Part shown: positions 33,872 to 46,475 of the stretch, piece after piece | Layout: the number at the start of each line of letters is the position of its first letter | Numbering within the stretch: position 1 is the stretch's first letter | Assembly (NCBI GenBank): GCA_026874595.1 | Contig: CM049311.1 | Location: 18,067,676 to 18,131,675 of the forward strand | Origin: Sipunculus nudus | Lineage: Eukaryota > Annelida > Sipuncula > Golfingiida > Sipunculidae | DNA length: 64,000 bases | Reading direction: 5' to 3' | The notes under the pieces: generated by a model | Seen by the model: the letters and a program-made list of their open reading frames with translations, nothing else | Databases searched by the model: none | Told to the model about the DNA's origin: nothing | Translations under genes and position numbers: made by a program

Positions 33872-34535
33872 TTTTTTTTGTAAACAAATAACCATAATTT
33901 ATTCTTAAAACAACCCTAACATTACAATACACTAAATCAATACAATTATACAGTAAAAAAAGTGGTATAACAACAAATCAATACAATCACATAGTAAAAT
34001 ATAGAAAGTGCACAGTACATGGATACCACCACCGTCACAACGATAAGCTCTTTAAATGTATACTCTCGGAAAATGACAGTCTAGTGAAAAGCTCTTGTAA
34101 CAATCCAGAAAGTAAACTGAAGTAAAAAAAAAAATCTATAATTGCCGGACTCGTCGGATAAGGTCCCAGAACCTGACACACGCTTCTGCGTCCGCTGGAA
34201 ATCTTCTCTGCTCTCTCTCGGCTCTAAAACACAGCCCCTTTATATACTCTTCACCCCAAGCCGAGAATTTTCCACTTCTCGAACAGTCTAAAAAATGTTA
34301 CACAACACAGTAAACACGCGTTACAGGAATCATCTAGAAGAACATGCTGTGTGTCTCTAAATACCAGGATCCACACGTGACTCACGACCAGGCGAGAAAC
34401 CCCAAGGCTAGCATGACAACGAGAGTTCAGCCAGTACGGATTAAATAGAGAATGTAACAAGCGGCCAGACAAGAGCGCTACAACATGAGTTACGCCCGTG
34501 TCACACAATAAAAAGGGCACCTGTAACAAAATTCA
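33872..34535 (-). mobile_element. LTR-like or retroposed block on the minus strand
   Basis: Reverse strand: starts TGTTACAGG (34535), has a TATA box in TATATAAAGGGG (about 34246-34235), and has AATAAA (about 33900) just before TTTGTTTACA followed by nine A. TG...CA ends, promoter and poly(A) signal fit a solo LTR. The A-run could instead mark a retroposed transcript. No target-site duplication seen. Confidence 0.45.
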
Positions 34536-34828
34536 CATGTTATGAGCAAGTTCTGGCCAGGATATAGGTTTCAAAATCATCCTCCAGCTTACTCATATAT
34601 AGTAACAATTCTAAGTCATCGATACAGGGGGCGGCCGTTGTCCATCTCTGTATACACTCGAAACAGACTGAGGGAAATACTTGTAGAAAAGTCCTGTCAC
34701 TATATACTGGTGCACTACTTGAGCAATCGATGTACGTTGTTTTGTATTGTAACATTGTGAGTATTGTTAAAAAAAAGGTAATCATTGTTCAAGTAACAAT
34801 CGAAGAGGAATGATGCCTGAAATAGATT

Positions 34829-35856
34829 TTGATTCATTACAATTGGTCAACTGTTCAAAAAGTTAAATTGAAAAGAGAATTTCCTCATTGTGTCATTCGA
34901 ATTTTGTATGAAATGTTTACCAAACAAAGCATAACAGTAAAATGGATGAATTGCCATTCGATCTGTTTTTCAGCAGCAAACAGAGTGAGACAGGGGGGGG
35001 GGGGAGAAGAAAGCCCACTTTTACGTATTAATACGCATCTTGATGTTCTTGTCAATGAGGTTAAAAAGGATGGAACAGGTTGCCATATTGGACACTTATT
35101 CTCTGGATGCCTAGCCTATGCGGATGATCGGTTAATAGTCTGAAGCGTGTGCGGGACACGTGTGATTTTTTTTGGAATATGGCGTCAAATACAAGTCTTG
35201 GCGCCCTATTAACACCGTGAACCTGACTTCACATTTTGCGGATCAATCCGCGAATGGCAAAACATTGTAAGCGACCTGGAGATAGTCATCAGTGGCGAAA
35301 TGGACGACCACCATGATAGTGAGACCAATTTTGTGACTTCTTTAAAAAAGTAAATTTCTTATTCGCCAGTTTTGGAAAACTCCAAAGAGATATTTTATTT
35401 ACATTATTTAATGTTAACTGTATCTCGTTTTATGGGTCAAAGTACTGGGATCTAAATTATAAAGCCATTGAACAGATTTCAGTAGCGTAAAGGACTGAGA
35501 AGAGTCTGACAGCTTCCCTGGATTACTCACAGATATGTAGCGTATAAGAAATAAGAAGCCTCATCTAAGATCTGAGATAACAATTTATTAACGTCTGCAT
35601 CAACTCGTACACTGTCGATTTGTCGAGTTGTATTGGTAAAGACTGTGCATATCTAATGGAAAAAAGTGAGGTTAGAAAATATAATATCTGTAGCACAGAT
35701 AATAGAAATATAAAACATATATTGACAACAACACAGATGTGCAGCGGTGTCCTCGTTCCTGAAACTATTTCTGTGCGCGATGGCTTGGCTGATACACAAA
35801 CATTAAACTATGCTATGATAACAGCTTTATTTGTAGAGCTGTCAAATGGAAATTAA
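34829..35856 (+). pseudogene. LINE reverse transcriptase and C-terminal remnant
   Basis: The first frame (34829-35143) reads FSAANRVRQGG, a run of Gly from a 13-bp G tract, then SPLLRINTHLDVL, GTGCHIGHLFSGCLAYADD. YADD is the catalytic box. Further pieces are SIREWQNIVSDLEIVISG (about 35245), FLFASFGKLQRDILF, ISFYGSKYWDLNYKAIEQI (about 35430) and a tail to 35856. The order matches CR1-like ORF2 ends. Multiple stops and frameshifts. Confidence 0.8.
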
Positions 35857-38338
35857 TTTTACGGCTATTCAATGGCCTTTGCACTGAATTCTTTTCGGTT
35901 ATTCATTCACTCTATTGCACATCACTTATGTTTCTACATTGTTCTGACGAAATAAATATTATTATACTGGAGCATCAAGCAGCAAAATTTCATACGACTA
36001 ACCTATTATCTTAGGAAATTCCCCAATCCTCTTGCTGTATACTGTTTTTCGAAGAGATAAATTCCCTGTAAAATATCAGCCGTGACTTGTTGCAGAAAAC
36101 AAGACGATTATCCGCGATTCTTTTTATTAAATATTGCGGTTCCAGATTACGAACGGTCTAACATGATCTCATTGGACTTAAATAAACGATTGTCTCAGAA
36201 CTTTGCATGCCCTTCATGTGTTACAACGATATAACCAATCACATCAGAGATACGCCATGTTACCACCAGAAGTGACGTCAGGCGTATAAAAGACACAATG
36301 AAAAGCAGGTCGCCATGTTTAATCCTAAGAGTAAATCCTGGTCTGGTCGTAGTAGGAGTTGGTATTGATACTAACTTCATGCGTATACCCTCCTTTAATA
36401 TGTACCTGGTGGAAATATTAAGGAAAATTAAAAACAAATTTTTAAGTAGTGTAACCCCCTTTACATGGCCTGTGAAAGTTGTAAAATCGCCAAAAACGTG
36501 AAAATCATCATTAAACAACTCCTGTAAGGATGCAAGATTTAAAAGGGTTTATTAGTTTATTACTATTCTTTGGTTTCATTATTTGTGTGCGGTATTCATA
36601 GAATGGTACCAATGTATTTTTTAAATATATATTTTGTATAATCCCTCCAAAAAGGTGTCCAATTTACACCGACACCAGTAGTAATTAACCCAAGGGCAGA
36701 ATCCAGGTCGTTTTGTTATTTATTCTACCAGATCATTTCGGGCATGTTTATATTTATCTACATGTCCCAGTAATAAAGGATCGGGTTAATTATCCACATT
36801 ATTTCAGCTGCTTCCGGAAAGAATTGACATGACCAATGGAAACATGACATTTAGGTAATAACAATACCATGAGAACCTGCCCAATGATGACGATTTCGAG
36901 ATCAGGTATTTGGCTGAATATGTTGCATATATTCTGACTTTATCGATGAGTATCGCTGATTCTGCTTCTATCTTTAATATGATCATAAGTTGATCCTGGG
37001 TCGTTTCTATAACCACTTATTTGAGGTAAGATTTTTCATATATAATGTATAATATTGGAAGCGTTTTGAAGTATACAACAACGTTTGCGTAACCACCATG
37101 TAAACAAAATGATCGTTCGGGGAATCTTTCAGTATCTAATAAATGCCTGATTGTCCATGAGTAAATAGTCACTATGACAAAGTCTTTTGTAACATACAAA
37201 TATTTTGTCCCTGTCTAGAGCGTTAAATATATTTATTAAATATAATCTAGCAAAATAGTTAACCTCTATAATCAAAAGTTTTTATTATAGTCTACAATAA
37301 TGCAGCTATGTAGTGATTTATTTTGCTATGTACATCTGATTATAGCTACTCTCAGGCTAGAGCCGGAGTTGGGTTGCTGTTTTAAGGGATTTCTTTCTGG
37401 ACCTTAGAGGGAGCTCCTTAACGTGGCCTAAAATAACTCAGGGTGCGGCTATAAATAGACATGCGACCTTAAAAATGTGCGCATGTACGATACTTGACAC
37501 ATAGCCTCGTTACTTTTAACGGTTATTCGTGGAAATGACAGAGTACCTTCAGAAATGGCATATATACAACCGCGGCTGCTACATTTTATACTGGCTGTCA
37601 ACAAGAGCTAGTTGAAAGTAATGTTTCGTAATTTTCCTTGTATTTGTTGGAGCAAAACAAGTGAAGTTAGTGACACCAGCGCTGAAACTATCGTAAATAT
37701 CGCCAGTTTGTTCCACAGATTGTCTGGGTGCGCTTTATTATGGATACATCTGTATATCGCGATAAGATCATTCACACACTGCGCCTCGCCATTCCGTTTA
37801 AAATTGTGATATGTGTCGCTATTTTTCAAACGTCACCGAAGCTATTATGGTTTGGTATAAAAATGAGTCCGGTTACATAGATAAGGATAAGTGAAAGGCT
37901 GAAAGTGAAAGACTCAACCGTGCCTGTAGATAATAATCAGTTTGTTTAGAAGGAAATTTACAAGTATATAGGCTTGATAGACTACATATACAAAAGCCTG
38001 TTTGAGATAATTTATATATCTCCTCGATAATGTATTTGGACCAACATTTGTTTACCCAGATAGTAAAAGAAAAACCGACTACGGTCATAAAAAAAATTTT
38101 GTTACTACTGCAGAAATATCAAGCCTTAAGTGTTTAATTTTTTTAATCAGAAAGTCAGCTTAATTACGATGTCCTACACAGTTGTATTTGCTTATACAAT
38201 CTTCCCTACTTAGGCGTAAAACTAAGGTTGAATATCAGAAAGGAAGGTAGGATTGGGTAGCGGTATGGATAAAGCTTCTCTTCCGATTATTGACGATTCC
38301 ACACTTCTATTAAATTGAGTTTTCAAATGAACCACGTG
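35857..38338. other. About 2.5 kb with no recognised gene
   Basis: Short ORFs on both strands lack known domains. One reverse frame at 37829-37608 (starting TTG, no ATG) has a hydrophobic stretch IFTIVSALVSLTSLVLL but no splice or homology support. A TATAAATAG at about 37451 on the plus strand is unplaced. Confidence 0.5.
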
Positions 38339-38340
38339 TT

Positions 38341-38873
38341 ACATGGGTGGACGGCTGATGTAACGTTTGGTGCAGGGGGTCGCAACAGGGGGTGGGGTTT
38401 TATACCCCTCAACCTTTAACCAAACTAGGGGAGATCAAAATGGTCCTCCCTCACCCATTCAGTAGGTAAGAAATTTATAAATTAGGAAAATATGTCGTTA
38501 ATTAGAATTATATACTTTCTGTTTGACGGATCCGAATTAAAGGATGAGTAATTTATAATTTGAATAAACTTAGCAATCTTTTATATTGTACACACATGTT
38601 TGACAAGCTTGAGTTATCAAGCCAACCAGTATAACTACGGTCTGCAGTCTGCTGGGACCCAGCAGGCTACCAAATGAAACAGCCAGGTTTCTAGTCTTCA
38701 AGAGGTAACCTATCGTTTAGTGCCTACTAGATAACTGTCAAACAGACCGTGAAAAATCTTGTTTTCATGTATAGCTGACTGGTTCATGTCAGTGTAAAGG
38801 GAGACCGGGAATACTGATGGAGATGTATATACCCCCCACCCCCTACACAAAATGTTACATCAGCCGTCCATGT
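38341..38873. mobile_element. MITE-like element with long inverted repeats, 0.53 kb
   Basis: Left end acatgggtggacggctgatg taac and right end (reverse) acatggacggctgatgtaac pair as inverted repeats. The similarity continues inward through tg.agggggt and gggggtgggg..tata for about 65 bp with gaps. No ORF inside. Target-site duplication not clear. Confidence 0.65.
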
Positions 38874-40815
38874 GTCAGATATCTTCCTCCCAGGGCAATA
38901 TTTCTCCCGATGGGCATCTTTTAGCAGTCATATTTAATTTCGCAGTTTTAAAACTGCATGACCTAATAGTTATTCCGAAACTGTAAACGATCCAATTACC
39001 AGACATTTTACCAATACTGTTGAAATCGGATATTAAGAACTGACTAATGTTTTGTATTTGTATAAGAGACGAATGTCTAATTTCCATTCAGGAAACATGC
39101 TTGTTGCTCTTGTCAGGCCGTGAATATATGAGAGTAAAGTACAAAATATTGAAAACATTTAGAAGTGTACTGAAAGTATAAGAGCTGTTAGGATGAAAAC
39201 GTCGTAAGTAATTCAAGCTTCTGAATGGCATCTTGACTACAAATCTGACCACGGTTAAGGTCCCTTGCCATGAAAAGTTAGGGCAGTTCAGGTGGCTTAA
39301 GGTCCTACCAATATAACTGCTTTCAATCCGTATCTAAGAATTCTGCCCAATATGTAAAATTTGTATTTACTATAGCAACAATGTTATAAACGACCTTGCA
39401 CAAACTTTTAAGAAGAGGACGACAGTGAAATTATAAGGTGAAAAGAAAAAAAAAAACCGTTCAAATATCAAAACGGATGTTGACAGGACCGTAGTGCATT
39501 GGATCGAAATTAAATTGATATCAGCATGGATGCATCGCCATATGATGTACGCGCTGTGTTATCCTACAATTGATGGCGTGGATCAACCAAAGGCATTTGC
39601 CTAAAGAGCTTAATAAACTGCCAGAATAAGGATATTGCATATTGAGAATTAAACCAGTATTTACACGGAGGAATATTCCATATCCTTACTTATCATACCA
39701 GAATTGCAAAGTTATTTAAAGAGACCAATGAACTACAAGCTATGGTCCCATTAATAGATGAACGCTTATGCCCAGAATGTGCTGAGGTCTAGAACAATAT
39801 TTTGGATTAAATTATGAGGTTTTGTTTTTATTATATAGGGGTTAACTGTATTAAAGCATGTCCCAGCTGGTGACATATTATGTAGAATTAAAATATGTTT
39901 TCTAGGGTTATAGTGAAAATGACAAAGAAACCTTTAAATATAGCCATTTACATAAAATGCCAGTATACTGTTTAAAATATAGCTATTTACTATAAGGGAT
40001 CACATTTGAGTTATTTAGGATAATGGGCCAAAGGGTGTCTGTGCTGTCTGTGTCTGTGTTGTCTAATATCATCCATGAGTTGTAAAATTACAAGGAGGAA
40101 CTGACAGGGAGAAAACTTGAGACACCCCATTCTTTTAGGGCCAAAACACGAACACCCGTTTGTGTACCTAGAGAATTGTTTGGATGATATATTCATGATC
40201 AGACAAGTGGGAACTTACCCTTGCTACCTAGGTAGCAGTCGACCAAATATATAAAATCAAAGTATGAATACCATCTGACGGTCTTGTTTGTGCTGGCAGG
40301 TTAATTGTAACGTGTTAAACCTTCCTCAAAGATTGTGTATGCCTGATTTAATGATAGCCATGCAGATCGGCATTTTTGCGATACAAGTCATAGAGGCGTT
40401 AAACACGATCAATCCGATATATACACCTAAACGTTCATGACAGTTGTTGCTCTCGTACCAGGAAAAACTATTATGGTGCACGATTTTCAATTTATGTTCT
40501 CGTTTGATCATACATTACAGCATGTTATGTTTGTCGGCCTCCTGGATTCGTTAATTCAGGGGATGCATTGATGTTTGAAATCGGCAACCACATTTTAGTT
40601 CGAAGGCATGAATCCATACAACTGAAGATCCAATTTCACAAGATTTTAAACATTAAGAGATTTAATAGTTTGTCGGTATTGTTCGTTTTCAGTTAGAATT
40701 TTAAAATCAATCGGCAATTAAAATGGTATGACAATGCCTCAAAAATAAATAAACTATTCATGAACACAAAAAATAAGATATACATAGAAATTGGCTTTTG
40801 ATGTGCTAACGATAA

Positions 40816-41102
40816 ATGGAGAAACCAGGTATTTCGAAACGTCGACCAGTGCATTCTATCCGTATCTAAGAAATTGAGAAGTGATGTTCCCGCTGAAACT
40901 CATGTAATGGCCGAAACAGAGCAAGCCGAAAAAAGATACTATTTCAGTGAAGCTGAGGAAGAAAAAGTTAACGCCAATCGGAATCCAACAAAAGAAGTGG
41001 ACAATTAAAACTTTAGAAACTTCAATTGGGAAGGACGTTAGCAAGAGACCACTTTCCATGGCATTAAAGATGTATTTATAAATGAAAACAATTCATTATC
41101 TG
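40816..41102 (+). pseudogene. Degenerin exon 1 pseudo-copy A1
   Basis: ATG and MEKPGISKRRPVHSIRI match exon 1 of the intact gene, then TAA. In other frames the rest is recognisable (SDVPAETHVMAE, ETTFHGIKDVFI). A second stop precedes ETTFHG. The donor position has CTG|GTAATG. Confidence 0.82.
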
Positions 41103-41645
41103 GTAATGCCATTAATCCACGATGGCTTTTAATGGAGTAGATACCAAGTAACCATAATCGGGGATATGCACTGCAGGCCTGCAAAACCACTCTTTCTAAA
41201 AAAAACTCTTTTTAAAGAATATCCTGAACATGACACGTATTTTTCTCTCCCTTTTCTGTTAAGTAATTCAGATATACATGAACAGTCCAGGTAGAACAAA
41301 AAAAGGATATTTCGCAATCTTATGTGTGCAAATGTCCAGCATGTTTGAACACGTGGACAGGCCCTTATATTCATGCAGGGGATGCCTTTTTCGGTCATTT
41401 ACTTTTGGCAGGCCTGCACTTTACTCTTCACTCTATTGGTATCACTATTGAATATGATGCAAGGTTACTCAGTATGGTCTAAAACATACACAGTATCTAT
41501 GCCACACAAATCAGGTAAGTGTTATTCATATTATATTTCAAAAATTAATTTCAATGATCTAAATTATTATTGTAGTGTAATTGTATCAATTTGGTAGTCT
41601 TAATTGATTTACAAAGAGGTAAAAAATCTATTGTCTGTCCTCCAG

Positions 41646-41815
41646 GTTTTTATTTGACTCAGTCTAGATTTGACTATTATTTGTCTCTTTACGCTCCACG
41701 ATGTTTATCGAACTCGGAAATTTCACGAATACCATAGCATCGTTGATATCAAACTGGTGCACAACTAGACTTTTGACTCCCCCACCGTCACGATCTGTAA
41801 CCTAAATGCTTACAG
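41646..41815 (+). pseudogene. Degenerin exon 2 pseudo-copy A1 (TM1)
   Basis: Reads LFTLHDVYRTRKFHEYHS, then KLVHN followed by a stop (AACTAG), then FDSPTVTICNLNAY. Two extra bases near the acceptor shift the frame. The donor AG|GTAACC is retained. Confidence 0.85.
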
Positions 41816-42074
41816 GTAACCACGTTTTAGTTCGAAGCCATGAATCCATACAACTGAAGATCCAATTTCACAAGATTTTAAACATTAAGAGATTCAATAG
41901 TTTGTGGGTATTGTTCGTTTTCAGTTAGAATTTTAAAATCAATCGGCAATTAAAATGGTATGACAATGAATTAAAAATAAATAAACTAGTGACGATATGA
42001 CGATTGATGAAATATTCATGAACACAAAATATAAGATATTCATAGAAATTGGCTTTGGATGTGCTAACGTTAAA

Positions 42075-42359
42075 TTGAGAAACCAGGTATTTCGAAACGT
42101 CAACCAGTGCATTCTATCCATATATAAGAAATTGAAAAGTGATGTTCCCGCTGAAACTCATGCAATGGCCGAAAAAGAGCAAGCCAAAATAAGATACTAT
42201 TTCAGTGAAGCTGAGGAAGGAAAAGATAACGCCAATCGGAATCCACAAAAAAAGTGGACAATTAAAACTTTAGAAACTTCCATTGGGAAGGACGATAGCA
42301 AGAGACCATTTTCCATGGCATTAAAGATGCATTTATAAAAGAAAACAGTTCATTATCTG
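42075..42359 (+). pseudogene. Degenerin exon 1 pseudo-copy A2
   Basis: Nearly identical to A1, but the start ATG is TTG and the frame is shifted. A 113-codon ORF running through it (41997-42338) is in the wrong frame for the channel at its end. Confidence 0.82.
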
Positions 42360-42904
42360 GTCATGCTATTAATCCACGATGGCTTTTAATGGAGTAGATA
42401 GCAAGTAACCATAATCGGGGACATGCACTGCAGGCCTGCAAAACCACTCTTTCTAAAGAAAATGTTTTTTAATTAATATCTTGAACATGACACGTATTTT
42501 TCTCTCCCCTTTTCTGTTAAGTAATTCAGATATACATGAACAGTCCAGGTAGAACAAAAAAAAAGGATATTTCGCAATCTTATGTGTGCAAATGTCCAGC
42601 ATGTTTGAACACGTGGAAAGGCCCCTGTATTCATGCAGGGGACGCTTTTTTCGGTCATTTACTTTTGGCAGGCCTGCACTTTACTCTTCACTCAATTGGT
42701 ATCACTATTGAATATGATGCAAGGTTACTCAGTATGGTCTAAAACATACACAGTATCCATGCCACACAAGTCAGGTAAGTGTTATTCATGTTATATTTCA
42801 AAATTAATTACAATGATCTAAATTATTATTGTAGTGTAATTGTATAAATTTGGTAGTCTTAATTGATTTACAAAAAGGTAAAAAATATGTTGTCTGTCTT
42901 CCAG

Positions 42905-43074
42905 GTTTTTATTTGGCTCATTCTAGATTTGACTATCATTTGTCAGTTTACGCTCCACGATGTTTATCGAACTCGGAAATTTCTCGAATACCATAGCATC
43001 GTTGATATTAAACTGGTGCACAACTATACTTTTGACTCCCCCACCGTCACTAAATGTAACCTAAATGCTTACAG
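42905..43074 (+). pseudogene. Degenerin exon 2 pseudo-copy A2 (TM1)
   Basis: Open through FIWLILDLTIICQFTLHDVY and FDSPTVTKCNLNAY, but the donor GT is lost (TACAG|TTAAGT) and the phase does not fit exon 1. Confidence 0.85.
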
Positions 43075-44020
43075 TTAAGTTTGGACATTAGTTCTGAAAC
43101 ACAAAGCAGGAATGCTTAAATAGAGTCTTTCAATAGCATATCTTTTTATGTTCATAAATCAATTCTGTGGTTTAAGAATATTCATAATACTTGAAGATAA
43201 AAATGTTTAATCCCAGCCAGGGAACTTTATTAATTGTTAAGTGTATTCTATAACAAAATAGAACATTTTTTCTTCGACATAGGTCTACTATCCCTTCCAA
43301 CATTTTAATTAAATGTCTCATGTTAACTCCAAGTGAATTTATCAAATACACGGATTTAAAACAAATGAATTTCAAGCTTAAAGCTGGATATCGGACATTA
43401 GTATTATTAGGAAGCCCAACTGGCAGGTTTCTGTTTTTTAACCTTCCTCACTTTATTACCATGTAAACTATTTTTGTGGTACTCGACTGCGGATATTGCG
43501 CGTTACCATTTCCATGTACCATCTTAGGACATTTCGTAAGCACACTCCATTTACCAGCGGTACTGTCAAATGTACTCCTAATAAGTGAAAGCAATGTTTG
43601 ATGCTTATTGTGGGATTTTCGTTCGTTTGCTGCAAATTCGGAAATGGAATATTTTATGAACAACGGTCTTGAACAGACGCCTTGTCGGAGTCGTCAAAGA
43701 TAACCGCCAGGGTCACTGAACACAGAAATGCTATAACCGTTATTAATATATTTTTTTTTCTTTAAAATGTTTTGGATAAGAAGAGATAAGAAGTCCTAAC
43801 ATATAGAAAGAACAAATTCCATCATTTACATAATCTGATTTGAGCCATTTGTATATTTGTCAAGGTTCTAAAAGAAAAACTAATTTCATACGATAATTAG
43901 GGATTTACTTTGGTTAATGTATATACATTATTTTTTAGCCTAATTCTTACAAAAAGGAAGAATTTACATTAAAAAGACCATCCGGGTAACACCAATATAT
44001 ATATATATATGTGGGTTTGA

Positions 44021-44635
44021 TTGAATTTAAAACAATCTCTAATGGGAAATCAAAAGCAGAGAGAATGCGTTAAACATTTACTTAAATATGGACAATACGT
44101 GTGGCATCTGGCAGTGTGTCTTGAAATTATATTGTATGGGCCAAACGCTATTTTAAACAAAACACTAGTTTTTCAGAGCGCCCATCAAAATTTAATGTAC
44201 ATTTCCAACTGAGCGGAAAAGATGACCCACTTTGATATCATCGGTTTCGACTTGTCGCCCGAAACTTTTTTTATACTTTCAAAACAAACATTGAAACCCA
44301 GCTGGGCATTTTGTCTTTGTTTATCGATAATGAATAAACTTAATAAACAAAGAAAGGCTGGAATGATAACGATGCTAACGTTACCTCTTTAGACAAGAGG
44401 ATAGATTAAAATAAGTTAATCGAGACATAGCGTTTGATGCAATTCAATTGAAAGCACGGTCTCCTTATTGTCTGATATCGAGGGAGCTAAGCAGTTGTAA
44501 TCGTTTGAGTATTATAAATGGATTACATGTAACATTACGTAAGTGAGTGAGTTTAGGGGCACTTCAGAGAAAACCATGGTTTGTGTCAAAACACAAAAAT
44601 GCAATATGTTTAAGGAGACATGCAGAAAATCAACA
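44021..44635 (+). pseudogene. Pseudo-copy of the giant degenerin exon
   Basis: HLLKYGQYVWHLAVCLEIILYGPNAI corresponds in its parts to LLLKFGQDVAHLALNLEYLLYGPNGI of the intact exon 11. Further matches are LDKR-like DNA (tttagacaagagg.tagatt) at about 44388 and EK.M.....CNMFKETCRK at about 44570. Broken by stops and deletions. Its presence beside dead exons 1-2 shows the giant exon belonged to the gene before duplication. Confidence 0.78.
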
Positions 44636-45526
44636 CATTGTTTCCAGTTATTTCGCTCGTCGGAACTAAGTTCCTTGAACTATTCTGTAGATAGAGGCCT
44701 GCCGCTTTAGAACCGGTCTGCCATATATTGGAATCTGGCCTTTTAACAGTCTGTGTTAGACTTACAATACATTTTGGCGATAAACACTTGTCAATAACTA
44801 ACTCGACAATGACTCTCCGTGGTGGCATTGTTATTTTATCAGTTTCTACTTATTCAGATGTATGCGCCATATCTAAAGGCACTTTTTTCACATTAATTTG
44901 CGTTTTAAACTGTCATTTCTTTCCATTTTCTTCAACTTGTCCCTATGTCTAGGACTAATTATATTCTACATATAAAGCCGGGTAAGATATTTTCATACAA
45001 CAGTACTTGGTAACGAATATTTATGATTTTTTCACAAAGTTGCTTGGTTAGAGCTCAACATAAATGGAATTCTCCATTTATACCCTAAAGAGAAAGAAAA
45101 TACAGTATTCAACTACCTAAGACCCAGAAGAAAATAAAATATGCTTATACCTGGGACCCCAAAGAGAAAGAAAGTACAATATTCAACAATTTTTGGATAT
45201 AACCAAACACTCTAACACAATGAAACGTACCGTGGACCAATGCAACCTCTGAAGAGAGGGGAAATACAGCATATTACTTCACAAAAGGAAAGTTAATACT
45301 CTTATTAAACAGGCTTAGCGAATTAGTTTTAAAATGTCGACACCTAGAACTACCCAACCGCGTAAAGCTAAAGAAACAGTAACAGCTTGTTCCCCCAAGA
45401 GCATCATTTATCTGATGATCGCTTCGATGCCTAAACCTGCAACGGTTCGAAACTTGGCGTAAAAACACGATGCTCCAACGTGCTGAACATTAGTTATGCA
45501 GTATATATAGCACTCCTAACATTTAA

Positions 45527-45547
45527 GTATATATATATATATACTAA

Positions 45548-45612
<65 letters not shown>
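45527..45612. repeat. (TA)n microsatellite
   Basis: About 85 bp of almost pure TA, with short interruptions. Confidence 0.95.
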
Positions 45613-46324
45613 ATATTTAAAGAGTGATTTTACGAAATATTGTCGATTTGTTTTATATCGTTGAATTGAATAATTCCATAATACCCCTCAAATTCAATTT
45701 CATTTACCATGAATTATAAACATTAATTTTGTTTGTCTCAAGTCACAAGACCCTGGTTAATGACAGAAGTATATGTCCCTAAAGAAGTTTTTTTTGTTAT
45801 TTCTGGTGTCTGAAGGCAATTTACATTTTTTTTTAATGCTATCGACAAATCAGTAAAACAAGATCTTTATTTCAGAAAAGATGGATAAATGTATTTAACT
45901 TAAAATATATAATCAAGGTCACCATCTTCTTTAGGACAGAATACATACTTTGCATGATTGCCAGAGTGAAGCAATTACTGTCAACTCGCTTGAAGCCACG
46001 GACGTCTTGCCAATGCAAGTCGAGACCACGGAAGTCGGTTCACTACTAAAATGGCCATGTTCTGTCCAAGACAATCACGACTGGTTGGCTGATAGCCGAA
46101 AACCCGTATGACCCTTTATACGCTGCGAAATATTGCACTTGATCAAATTTAGGCTTTAGATGATGTGACGATGCCTAAACGATGATTTATGAAAAACAAT
46201 TAACTTACATAGATAATAATAAATATTTCAATAATTTGCAAACTACATCAGAAATAATGTTGGTCCAATTCGTGTGTATATACCCATATGTCAATACTAT
46301 AAAACTTTGCCTAAAGACCATTTC

Positions 46325-46475
46325 ACTTTAGCGACAGCCTCAGAATAACGACTTCTTGATCTCGGTCCCGAATTTTTTCCCTCTTTATATAGGATCTGGC
46401 TTACACGACCACCTCGAAAATACGATTACTTTATCAAGGTCCGTTTATGGCCGTAATATTGAGGTTTCACTGTTC
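46325..46475. mobile_element. Fragment of a DNA transposon or MITE (one end)
   Basis: Reverse strand starts CAGTGAAACCTCAATATTAC and the interior has acgaccacctcgaaaatacga. The segment at 59215-59420 begins ACAATGAAACCCCGG and may be a related end. Only one end is recognisable, so borders are approximate. Confidence 0.4.

Larger units (their letters stand above)
39190..44640 (+). pseudogene. Decayed tandem copy of the degenerin gene (with 5' flank)
   Basis: The 5' flank 39190-40586 aligns with 46860-47928 ahead of the intact gene (shared: agggcagtt.., tcctaccaatat, tatctaagaattctg, ctaatatc.tccat.agttgtaa). It is followed by exons 1-2 twice (40587-41816, 41819-43078) and by a piece of the giant exon (44021-44635). 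Exons 3-10 are missing. Stops, a lost start and lost donor show it is dead. Confidence 0.82.

Noticed and set aside
13327-36501. Similar short peptides PTTTR / LVVVG in ORFs at 13327-13553 and 36195-36518
   Set aside because: Only about 30 bp look alike and no ordered similarity extends beyond; could be chance or a decayed repeat.
37608-37829. Reverse 73-codon ORF with a hydrophobic stretch, and a TATAAATAG at about 37451
   Set aside because: No ATG, no homologue recognised, no splice context, and the TATA box is on the other strand.
41997-42338. 113-codon ORF as a separate gene
   Set aside because: It is a frame-shifted reading of the degenerin exon 1 pseudo-copy A2.
45420-45470. GGTTCGAAACT as a tRNA T-loop
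   Set aside because: No acceptor stem, D arm or anticodon arm could be paired around it; no tRNA was supported anywhere in the window.
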